Origin: PWPS01 sp964507105
GTDB taxonomy: Bacteria; Patescibacteriota; Minisyncoccia; Minisyncoccales; PWPS01
Direction of reading: 5' to 3'
Length of the DNA stretch: 31,746 nt
NCBI GenBank assembly: GCA_964507105.1
Contig: CAZDOR010000008.1
Location: 1 to 31,746, forward strand
Made by a program: the position numbers and the translations under genes. The first letter of the stretch is position 1; each line of letters opens with the position of its first letter. Of this stretch, positions 14,724-20,565 are shown piece after piece. The notes beneath the pieces are model-generated. The model was not told the DNA's origin and ran no database searches. It saw nothing but the letters and a program-made list of their open reading frames with translations.

Positions 14724-15407
14724 ATGTCCGATAAAAAAAAATTGAAAAACTTAGGAATAATTCCGGATGGAAATAGGCGATGGTCCAGAAAAAGAGGACT
14801 TCCCACACTTTCCGGCCACAAAAAGGGAGCGAAAAAAATTAAGGAAACTGTTAGTTGGTGTCGGAAATTGGATATTCAGAAACTCACCATTTATGGATTC
14901 TCAACTGAAAATTGGAAAAGATCAGCTGAGGAAATCAACTATTTAATGGATATTTTTTTTGAGCTCGGTTCGGATCGATATTTAAAAAAGCTGAAAGAAG
15001 AAGGGGTGAAAGTTAGAGTTGTAGGAGAAGAAAGTAAAAAAATACCTGAAAAAACAAAAAAGAGTTTTGATAAGCTGGAAAGAGAAACCGAAAATCTTTC
15101 CGATTTTATTTTGAATATAGCTTTCAATTATGGTGGAAGGAGGGAAATCGTACGAGCTGTTCAAAAAATAAATGATAAAGATTGTAGAATAACTGAAGAA
15201 AATATTAGAAAGAACCTCTACGTAAAAAATTACCCGGACCTAATCATTAGGACGGGAAAGGAAAAAAGACTTTCTAACTTTCTTTTATGGCAATCTGCCT
15301 ATTCGGAACTTTATTTTTCCGAATCTTTTTGGCCTGATTTTTCTGAAAATGAATTTAAAAAAATTATAAATAATTATGAGAACAGAAGTCGGAGATTTGG
15401 CAAATAA
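14724..15407 (+). CDS. uppS: Isoprenyl transferase (undecaprenyl diphosphate synthase family)
   Basis: cis-Prenyltransferase making the polyprenyl diphosphate carrier for peptidoglycan and other surface polymers. The substrate loop NLGIIPDGNRRWSRKRG carries catalytic D15. Further family segments are SGHKKGAKKIKETVSWCRKL, LTIYGFSTENWKRS, ILNIAFNYGGRREIVRA, and the C-terminal RTGKEKRLSNFLLWQSAYSE with LYFSESFWPDF. The canonical RTSGE is RTGKE here. At 227 residues it is a normal short UppS. It starts 2 bases after the radical SAM gene, without an SD. It supplies the lipid needed by the MurF/FemAB/FtsQ pathway genes and possibly the UbiA enzyme. Confidence 0.95.
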   Translation: MSDKKKLKNLGIIPDGNRRWSRKRGLPTLSGHKKGAKKIKETVSWCRKLDIQKLTIYGFSTENWKRSAEEINYLMDIFFELGSDRYLKKLKEEGVKVRVVGEESKKIPEKTKKSFDKLERETENLSDFILNIAFNYGGRREIVRAVQKINDKDCRITEENIRKNLYVKNYPDLIIRTGKEKRLSNFLLWQSAYSELYFSESFWPDFSENEFKKIINNYENRSRRFGK

Positions 15408-15430
15408 TTTTGTTTATTTTCAAACTATGT

Positions 15431-15436
15431 TATAAT
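15431..15436 (+). promoter_or_regulatory. Candidate -10 box upstream of the 15516 gene
   Basis: TATAAT at 15431-15436 follows uppS. The -35 region is poor (TTGTTT at 15410-15415 with a 15-base spacer). It lies upstream, not downstream, of the terminator at 15482-15504. Confidence 0.4.
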
Positions 15437-15444
15437 AAATCAGC

Positions 15445-15519
15445 ATGAAAATAGTAAATATAAATAGTAATTTTTTTAAAGAGTGGGTTTTCCCCGCTTT
15501 TTTTAGTATTAAATTATGA
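15445..15519 (+). CDS. Possible 24-residue leader ORF overlapping a terminator
   Basis: ATG at 15445, 24 codons (starting MKIVNINSNFFKEW), stop TGA at 15517-15519 overlapping the ATG of the next gene (ATGA). Its codons 13-20 encode the terminator hairpin at 15482-15504. This would fit a transcribed leader peptide or a coupled small gene. No SD is visible, and it may be chance. Confidence 0.3.
   Translation: MKIVNINSNFFKEWVFPAFFSIKL
15482..15504 (+). terminator. Intrinsic terminator between uppS and the 15516 gene
   Basis: Arms AGTGGG (15482-15487) and CCCGCT (15493-15498) form a 6-bp stem with one G-T pair and a 5-base loop, followed by seven Ts (15498-15504). It is placed 12 bases before the next start codon and after a candidate -10 box, so it could end the uppS transcript or attenuate the downstream gene. 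Confidence 0.7.
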
Positions 15520-16394
15520 CTACTTTTATATCATTTATTACAATATTTTCAGCAGTTCTGTTGTTGTATCTCTTTTTCAAATTGTTTTTTGAAAATTTAT
15601 CTCCGGAAAAAACTATTTTAGCCACCATGTTTTCCGGAATAATTATCGGCTTTCTTCTTACCGGTGTTCAGGTTGAGGTTATTCCCATAGATCTGGTTTT
15701 CTTTTCTATATCTTTGCTTCTGGTCTATGCTTATTCTTCCGCTTTTGACTCAAAGGAAGTTGAAGAAGGAAACAATAATAAGAAAAGTATGGAAAAATTG
15801 AATCGTGTCGATCGAGTAGCGACCGATATTACAAAAAGTAAAAAGGTAGTTTTTGAGAAAATTGAGAAAAACAGCGATCTTGATGAGTATTTTTTTCTAA
15901 AAATTGAATTTGAGAAAGGGAATGTGAGCAGTAAAAAATTCAAGGAAAGATATATGAATTTTTACAATATGAAAGTCTTTAATTTCAGTGAAAAATTTTT
16001 AAAAAAATATTTTAATTTTTTAGAAATAGGGGAGACGGATTTAAGAAAGATATTGAAAGTTCTTTCCGGCATTAAAAATAAAAATGGCAAGAGGACGGTA
16101 CAGCTGGCTTTTGCAAGCAAGCTTATTCATACTGTTGATGCTGATTTTCCTTTGTACAATTCTGCCGTGAGTGAATATTTTAATCTAAATATAACAAATG
16201 GAACAATAGAAGAAAAAATAGATTCTTCGGTTGATATTTATCAGGAATTGATAAGTTATCACAAAGCTTTGGCAAATAGGGAGAAAGTAAAAAAAGCAAT
16301 GAATGATTTTCGTGAAGATAAAAACCTCAAAGAAGGAATTCTATCGGATGCGAAATTGATCGACTTATTTATCAAAGCGATTCAGAAGATATAA
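15516..16394 (+). CDS. Membrane-anchored protein with a helical, glycosylase-like C-terminal domain; unknown
   Basis: Not confidently recognised. The 292-residue product has two to three N-terminal hydrophobic helices (about 4-26, 34-50, 57-76), a Lys/Glu-rich linker, and a cytoplasmic helical domain from about 125. The stretch GKRTVQLAFASKLIHTVDAD followed by FPLYNSAVSEYF recalls a pattern in helix-hairpin-helix glycosylase-like bacterial proteins ('SK.LH...P..FPIYDS.V'). The usual Asp of 'YDS' is Asn here. The link is weak, from memory of sequence patterns only. The gene starts by ATGA overlap with the 24-codon ORF and ends in a strong UUCG-loop terminator, so it is probably a separately regulated unit. 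Confidence 0.65.
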   Translation: MTTFISFITIFSAVLLLYLFFKLFFENLSPEKTILATMFSGIIIGFLLTGVQVEVIPIDLVFFSISLLLVYAYSSAFDSKEVEEGNNNKKSMEKLNRVDRVATDITKSKKVVFEKIEKNSDLDEYFFLKIEFEKGNVSSKKFKERYMNFYNMKVFNFSEKFLKKYFNFLEIGETDLRKILKVLSGIKNKNGKRTVQLAFASKLIHTVDADFPLYNSAVSEYFNLNITNGTIEEKIDSSVDIYQELISYHKALANREKVKKAMNDFREDKNLKEGILSDAKLIDLFIKAIQKI

Positions 16395-16415
16395 ACTGAT
16401 TTTTTTTGGGATCAG

Positions 16416-16437
16416 ACCGGCCTTCGGGCCGGTTTTT
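16416..16437 (+). terminator. Intrinsic terminator with UUCG tetraloop
   Basis: Perfect 7-bp stem ACCGGCC (16416-16422) / GGCCGGT (16427-16433) closed by TTCG, followed by TTTTTATTTT. This is a strong end for the 15516-16394 transcript. Confidence 0.93.
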
Positions 16438-16535
16438 ATTTTAAATTTGGATTGATAAATTTGTCGTTATTATTTCTACGGGAAAAAGTTTATATTATTT
16501 TATTATCGGTATTTTTGTATCTCATAACTAAAATA

Positions 16536-16564
16536 TTTACAAAAATGAATATTTATTGTATAAA
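16536..16564 (+). promoter_or_regulatory. Sigma-70-type promoter of the 16599 zincin-like gene
   Basis: -35 TTTACA (16536-16541), 17-base spacer ending ATTG, -10 TATAAA (16559-16564). SD GGGGGTGA begins at 16586, 8 bases (after the G tract) before the ATG at 16599. The preceding 100 bases hold only AT-rich sequence. Confidence 0.7.
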
Positions 16565-16598
16565 TACCCAATAGTAAGAAAAAAAGGGGGTGAAAATA

Positions 16599-17162
16599 AT
16601 GAAAGAGATCATTAACAAGATATCCGAAATAGGGGTGGCCGAAACTGATGCCCGGACTGCGAAGGAGCTCGCCGATCAGTTGATAGAAATTCACCGGGCT
16701 ACTTATGAGAACGATTGTGTTATTCGGTTTATAAATGAAAAGGATCGAAATAGTTTGAAGTTCAATCTTGATACACAAAGTTATAACATATTTTTAGCTG
16801 GCTTGAATGACAAGGTGTCAGTTGTCGAGTTTCCTTTTTTTGATTTTTACTCTTCACGTCCCTTGTCCAGGAAAGAGAAACTATTAAGTATTATTTTTCA
16901 CGAAATGAGACACAGGGCTCAACAGGGCGGAATTGACCTTTTCAGACCGGAATCAAAGATGTCTTCAGTCATGCTTAAAGAAATATTGAGAAGGATGTCT
17001 TTCATGACCGGAGGCCTCTTTTGGGAACAAATGATTATTTATGAAAAGCGAGAATTTGATGCGAAGTTTATAACCGCTGTTTGCTGCTCTTATTACAGGA
17101 TGAATTGTAGCTTTTCAAGGCTTTCAAAAATTATTTTTTGGGAACCTAAAAAACGCCACTAA
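16599..17162 (+). CDS. HExxH zincin-like protein (HEMRHRAQ), paralogue of the 8413 product; unknown
   Basis: Not assigned to a named family. The 187-residue product carries H101-E-M-R-H105-R-A-Q, a complete HExxH zinc-peptidase core with hydrophobic residues before it (LLSIIF). E152 in REFDA, 47 residues after the second His, is a candidate third ligand in gluzincin style (E-x-D-A). The same layout occurs in the 8413 product, where the Glu is Lys. Shared flanks are YNIFL (62-66) and GIDLFRP (111-117). No signal peptide or transmembrane helix, so it is probably cytoplasmic. Start: ATG 16599 with SD GGGGGTGA at 8 bases. A GTG at 16590 lies inside the SD. The stop codon lies in the terminator loop. 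Peptidase activity is inferred from the motif alone. Confidence 0.75.
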   Translation: MKEIINKISEIGVAETDARTAKELADQLIEIHRATYENDCVIRFINEKDRNSLKFNLDTQSYNIFLAGLNDKVSVVEFPFFDFYSSRPLSRKEKLLSIIFHEMRHRAQQGGIDLFRPESKMSSVMLKEILRRMSFMTGGLFWEQMIIYEKREFDAKFITAVCCSYYRMNCSFSRLSKIIFWEPKKRH

Positions 17163-17175
17163 AAGGTGGCGTTTT
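17152..17175 (+). terminator. Intrinsic terminator of the 16599 gene
   Basis: Perfect 8-bp stem AACGCCAC (17152-17159) / GTGGCGTT (17166-17173) with a 6-base loop, then TTTTATTTT. The TAA stop (17160-17162) is the first half of the loop. Confidence 0.9.
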
Positions 17176-17206
17176 ATTTTGTCAGTCAAATTGTTAGACT
17201 TAAAAT

Positions 17207-18190
17207 ATGAATATAAGAAAAATAAAAGAAGAATTAAAAAGCTATCCGAGTTACCGGCTGAAACAAGTTAGAAGGGCTTTATTCCAAAAGGGGGTTAGCA
17301 GTTGGGAAGAAGTTAGCACGTTACCGAAACCTCTCAGAAAAAAATTAAAAAAAGAGGTGCCTCTTAGAATTAATGGTGACCGGACCCAGTCAAAAAATGG
17401 AAAAACTTCAAAAATATCCATTGTTCTGGATGACGGTTTTGAGGTGGAGTCGGTTTTGATGAAGCATGAAAAAAGAAATACGGTTTGTGTTTCTTCGCAA
17501 GCTGGTTGTAGGTTGGGTTGTAAATTTTGTGCTACCGGAAAAATGGGATTCAAACGCAACTTGAGATGGGATGAAATTATAATGCAAGCTTATTATTTTT
17601 TAAGCAAACTACCGGAAGGGGAGAGAATAGACAATATTGTTTTTATGGGCATGGGGGAACCTTTTTTGAATTATGAAGCCGTTATGAAGGCGATCGGAAT
17701 ATTTAACAGCGAAGATTGTTTTAACATGGGGGCCAGGAATTTATCAATATCAACGGTGGGAATACCCTCCAAAATAAAAAAATTTACAGATGAAAATATT
17801 CAAGTAAATTTAGCGATTTCCTTGCATGCTCCCGACAACGAACTTCGATCCCGTCTCGTGCCCGTAAATGATAAATATCCCTTGGAGAATGTCTTTGAAG
17901 CAGTTGATCATTATCTAAATAAAACAAATCGAAAAATAATGTTCGAGTATCTTTTGTTACATAAAGTAAATGATGGGACTGATCAAGCTCGTCAGTTGGC
18001 AAAATTAATAGGAGGTCGTCTTTCTGTTGTTAATTTGATTTCTTACAATCCGACGGGCGATTTCAAAAAATCGTCGGAAAAGAGGAGGGATAAATTTAAA
18101 AAGATATTAAAAAAAGAAGGAATAGAAGTGAGTGAGAGAAAAAGCTTTGGACGGGACATAAATGGAGCTTGTGGCCAATTGGCAAACTAA
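17207..18190 (+). CDS. rlmN: 23S rRNA (adenine-2503-C2)-methyltransferase, RlmN family
   Basis: Radical SAM methyltransferase that methylates A2503 of 23S rRNA (and A37 of some tRNAs). The cluster motif CRLGCKFC gives C101, C105 and C108. Next come NIVFMGMGEPFLNYEAVMKA, the STVGIPSKIKKFTDE segment, the ISLHAPDNELRSRLVPVNDK block, and the C-terminal SFGRDINGACGQLAN, where C322 is the conserved methyl-carrier/resolving cysteine. The 327 residues are somewhat shorter than E. coli RlmN, mainly at the N-terminus, as in many small genomes. It starts soon after the preceding terminator and lacks an SD. A Cfr-type resistance enzyme is a possible alternative, but the overall sequence reads as RlmN. 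Confidence 0.95.
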   Translation: MNIRKIKEELKSYPSYRLKQVRRALFQKGVSSWEEVSTLPKPLRKKLKKEVPLRINGDRTQSKNGKTSKISIVLDDGFEVESVLMKHEKRNTVCVSSQAGCRLGCKFCATGKMGFKRNLRWDEIIMQAYYFLSKLPEGERIDNIVFMGMGEPFLNYEAVMKAIGIFNSEDCFNMGARNLSISTVGIPSKIKKFTDENIQVNLAISLHAPDNELRSRLVPVNDKYPLENVFEAVDHYLNKTNRKIMFEYLLLHKVNDGTDQARQLAKLIGGRLSVVNLISYNPTGDFKKSSEKRRDKFKKILKKEGIEVSERKSFGRDINGACGQLAN

Positions 18191-18210
18191 TTTTGTTTTA
18201 TTTTTTTTGA

Positions 18211-18239
18211 TTGAAGTTTTTTATTCTTTTGATTATAAT
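18211..18239 (+). promoter_or_regulatory. Sigma-70-type promoter of the FISUMP gene
   Basis: -35 TTGAAG (18211-18216), 17-base spacer, -10 TATAAT (18234-18239), with ATG at 18271. Confidence 0.6.
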
Positions 18240-18270
18240 TAAAAAAATCTATTTTATTTAATAAATATAT

Positions 18271-18975
18271 ATGAATAAAAAATTGATAATTGCTCTAATA
18301 ACTATTTTCATAATCGCGATTGTTTTTATTTTTAATTTAGATTATTTGTCTGAGTCGTTAGTTGGGGAGGATTGGGAATGTGGAGACCAGCTTGTTGATA
18401 ATAGAGACGGAACAATGTATTCTACGACTGAAATAGGTGATCAGTGCTGGATGTCATCAAATTTAGAGCATGACAATAATCAATGTACTGAGAATGAGTT
18501 TGAGCAAGGGGATTGGTGTGGTTTTTATGATAATGACACCGGCGCTGGTGCTCATTATTTATATCAATGGGAGGCAGCTACGGGGGCTTGTCCCGAGGGG
18601 TGGAAGCTACCCTCTGATAAAGATTATAAAAGATTGGAAATGAGCTTAGGAGTGCGGGAAAAAGAAATTGATAAAATGATGAGTTTCAGAGGTCGATTCG
18701 ATCAGGTTAGTTCAGCTTTGGTGAATCGCAGTTATCCTGAAATTAAGATTGCAGATAGCAGAAGATTTGGAGAGTCCGGTTTTAATGTTAGGTTTTCGGG
18801 CGTCCGGCACTTAGATGGATCTTTTGATAATTTTGGCAAAGCTGTTAATTTTTGGACTTCCACAGAATATAATTCAAATGTGATTGCTCGTGGGATTCGA
18901 AAAGATAATTTTGGAATTTTACGATTTCATCACGAACCTAAATTTGGTGCTTCAGTTCGCTGTATAAAAAAATAA
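18271..18975 (+). CDS. Membrane-anchored FISUMP-domain protein
   Basis: Surface or secreted protein with the 'Fibrobacter succinogenes major paralogous' domain, of unknown biochemical role. Residues 3-22 form a signal anchor (KKLIIALITIFIIAIVFIFN). The domain is recognisable from VDNRDGTMYSTTEIGDQCWM and SSNLEHDNNQ. It continues with HYLYQWEAATGACPEGWKLP followed by SDKDYKRLE, then a glycine/aromatic-rich region ending NFWTSTEYNSN and GASVRCIKK. Several cysteines, including C-x-E and terminal RC, could form disulfides outside the cell. The 234-residue length is one domain plus anchor. It has its own promoter. Its downstream boundary is the large dyad at 19000-19027, which might also act as a weak terminator. 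Confidence 0.82.
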   Translation: MNKKLIIALITIFIIAIVFIFNLDYLSESLVGEDWECGDQLVDNRDGTMYSTTEIGDQCWMSSNLEHDNNQCTENEFEQGDWCGFYDNDTGAGAHYLYQWEAATGACPEGWKLPSDKDYKRLEMSLGVREKEIDKMMSFRGRFDQVSSALVNRSYPEIKIADSRRFGESGFNVRFSGVRHLDGSFDNFGKAVNFWTSTEYNSNVIARGIRKDNFGILRFHHEPKFGASVRCIKK

Positions 18976-18999
18976 ACTTACTCTTGTTTAAATACTTTT

Positions 19000-19027
19000 A
19001 AGCATTTGACAGGTTTGTCAAATGCTT
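19000..19027. promoter_or_regulatory. Operator-like perfect 12-4-12 inverted repeat
   Basis: AAGCATTTGACA (19000-19011), spacer GGTT, TGTCAAATGCTT (19016-19027). The left arm contains the -35 hexamer TTGACA of the repressor-trx operon and the right arm fills the spacer, so a bound dimer or tetramer would block RNA polymerase. It lacks the G/C tracts of typical CsoR or RcnR sites. As RNA it would be a 12-bp hairpin, but with only a weak T tail (TTTAT). Confidence 0.75.
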
Positions 19028-19033
19028 TATACT
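19006..19033 (+). promoter_or_regulatory. Sigma-70-type promoter of the repressor-trxA-trxB-gdhA operon
   Basis: -35 TTGACA (19006-19011, consensus), 16-base spacer, -10 TATACT (19028-19033). A second smaller dyad TATACAT-CAGTA-ATGTATA (19033-19051) overlaps the expected start site. Confidence 0.8.
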
Positions 19034-19065
19034 ATACATCAGTAATGTATAATAAAATATAAAAA

Positions 19066-19305
19066 ATGAATAATGGTAAAATTATAAATCGTCTAAAAAG
19101 AGCCGAGGGTCAAGTGAAAGCAGTTCGAAAGATGTATGAGGATGATAAAGATTGTTTGGATATAATTCAACAACTCACTGCTTCGAGATCAGCACTAAAT
19201 AAGGTGGCGGTAATCATACTGAAAAAGGAGCTGGATTCTTGTTACCGGGGAGAGGAAAAAGAAAAGCTTGATGCAATATTAAAAAATATTATTAATTTAA
19301 ATTAA
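19066..19305 (+). CDS. CsoR/RcnR-superfamily repressor, CstR-like (two Cys, no His ligand)
   Basis: Small all-helical DNA-binding repressor (79 residues) of the DUF156 family. It has the N-terminal signature INRLKRAEGQVKAVRKMYED, C30 in KDCLDIIQQL, the ASRSALNKVAV helix, and C59 in ELDSC. Copper CsoR uses Cys-His-Cys. Here the two cysteines keep the 29-residue spacing, but the His position is Glu55. That pattern fits CstR-type persulfide/thiol sensors better than Cu or Ni sensors (family knowledge plus inference). It is the first gene of an operon with trxA 4 bases downstream and trxB after that, which supports a thiol-redox signal. The likely operator is the dyad at 19000-19027. Confidence 0.87.
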   Translation: MNNGKIINRLKRAEGQVKAVRKMYEDDKDCLDIIQQLTASRSALNKVAVIILKKELDSCYRGEEKEKLDAILKNIINLN

Positions 19306-19309
19306 ATTT

Positions 19310-19630
19310 ATGGCTATAAAACTAACCGACCAAAATTTTGAAGAAGAGGTTTTAAATAACGAAGATCCGGTTCTTGTTGATTTTTGGGCACCATGGTGTG
19401 GGCCGTGTAAGATGCTTTCACCTGTAATTGATAAATTGTCTGAAATTTACGATGATAGAGCCGTGAAAATAGGAAAATTAAATGTTGATAAAAATAAGGA
19501 GACGGCTTCGAATTACGACGTAAGCGGCATTCCCACCCTTATTTTCTTCAAGGATGGAGAGCCGGTAGAAAAAACAGTAGGAGCAAAGTCGTTGGACGAA
19601 TTGAAAGGTTTAATAAATGACTATTTATGA
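19310..19630 (+). CDS. trxA: Thioredoxin
   Basis: Cytoplasmic dithiol reductant. The 106-residue product has the standard fold: LTDQNFEEEVLN at the start, active site FWAPWCGPCKML (WCGPC), LNVDKNKETASNYDVSGIPT with the cis-Pro, then FFKDGEPVEKTVGAKS. Length and motifs are canonical. It sits 4 bases after the repressor and 12 bases before thioredoxin reductase. Its likely clients in this window are the peroxiredoxin and ribonucleotide-type enzymes elsewhere. Confidence 0.97.
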   Translation: MAIKLTDQNFEEEVLNNEDPVLVDFWAPWCGPCKMLSPVIDKLSEIYDDRAVKIGKLNVDKNKETASNYDVSGIPTLIFFKDGEPVEKTVGAKSLDELKGLINDYL

Positions 19631-19642
19631 AGGAGCAGCACT

Positions 19643-20563
19643 ATGTTTGATAAGCGTGAGTTGATTATAATAGGTGCGGGGCCGAGTGGTCTCACCGCTT
19701 CAATATATGCTTCCAGGTACGGATTGAATGTTTTGGTTTTAGGCGCTAATCACGGCGGGACGATTACTGATGCACATAAAGTATGCAACTTCCCGGGGTA
19801 TCCGGAAATTCCCGGGCCCAAGTTAGGTTTGAAGATTAAAAAACATGCCATAAAAGAAGGGGTGGATTTAAAGATGGAAAAAGTTGACCGACTTAAGAAA
19901 AAAGAGCAAAATTTTTTATTGGAGACTAATTTGGGAGGAAAATATTCAACTAAAAATTTAATTGTAGCGACCGGAACAAAAAGGAGAAAGTTGGGATTAA
20001 ATAGAGAGAATGATTTTTTGGGAAGTGGGGTTTCTTATTGCGCTACCTGTGACGGAAAATTTTTTGAAAATCAGAAAGTTGGTGTGATAGGCGGGGGAAA
20101 TGCCGCTACTACTGCAGCACTATATTTGTCCGAATTAGCTGAAAAAGTTTATCTTATTTACAGGGGTAACAAGTTGAAGGCGGTAAAATCCTGGCAAAAT
20201 AAAATTGTGAAGCAAGATAATTTGGAAGTTATTTACGGGACCGAGGTTGAAAGGCTAAACGGAAATAATCACTTAGAATCGGTTAATCTTTCTCAAAGTT
20301 ACAATGGAAGCAAAAAACTTGATTTGGAAGGACTTTTTATAGAGATAGGATCGGTTCCGAATGTCGACATTTTTAATCAACTGGAATTGACTAAGGATGA
20401 CAAAGGTTACATCAAGGTTGATAATGAACAGAAAACATCTGTTGAGTCCGTATGGGCCGCGGGAGATGTTACAACAAACTCTAATTATTTTAAACAAGCT
20501 GTCGTTTCCAGCGGTGAGGGGGCGGTGGCTGCAAATAGTGTTTATAAAGAAATAAAAGGTTAA
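19643..20563 (+). CDS. trxB: Thioredoxin reductase-like FAD enzyme with degenerate NADPH motif
   Basis: Flavoprotein disulfide reductase, 306 residues. FAD site IGAGPSGLTASIYASRYGLN is at the N-terminus. The redox-active pair is SYCATCDG (C133, C136). The nucleotide site is VGVIGGGNAATTAALYLSEL, and the C-terminal FAD motif VWAAGDVTTNS. In NADPH-dependent TrxR the HRRxxxR motif binds the 2'-phosphate. The equivalent here is Y173-R-G-N-K-L-K179, so NADPH preference is doubtful and NADH or another donor is possible (inference). It has an SD (AAGGAG, 7 bases before ATG). It lies between trxA and gdhA (2 bases before gdhA), so the reductase and the dehydrogenase are co-transcribed. Confidence 0.93.
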   Translation: MFDKRELIIIGAGPSGLTASIYASRYGLNVLVLGANHGGTITDAHKVCNFPGYPEIPGPKLGLKIKKHAIKEGVDLKMEKVDRLKKKEQNFLLETNLGGKYSTKNLIVATGTKRRKLGLNRENDFLGSGVSYCATCDGKFFENQKVGVIGGGNAATTAALYLSELAEKVYLIYRGNKLKAVKSWQNKIVKQDNLEVIYGTEVERLNGNNHLESVNLSQSYNGSKKLDLEGLFIEIGSVPNVDIFNQLELTKDDKGYIKVDNEQKTSVESVWAAGDVTTNSNYFKQAVVSSGEGAVAANSVYKEIKG

Positions 20564-20565
20564 CC

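Noticed and set aside
19000..19027. Intrinsic terminator of the FISUMP gene
   Set aside because: The stem is perfect, but only TTTAT follows and the element contains a consensus -35 with a -10 at 16 bases, so an operator is the better reading. A minor termination role is not excluded.
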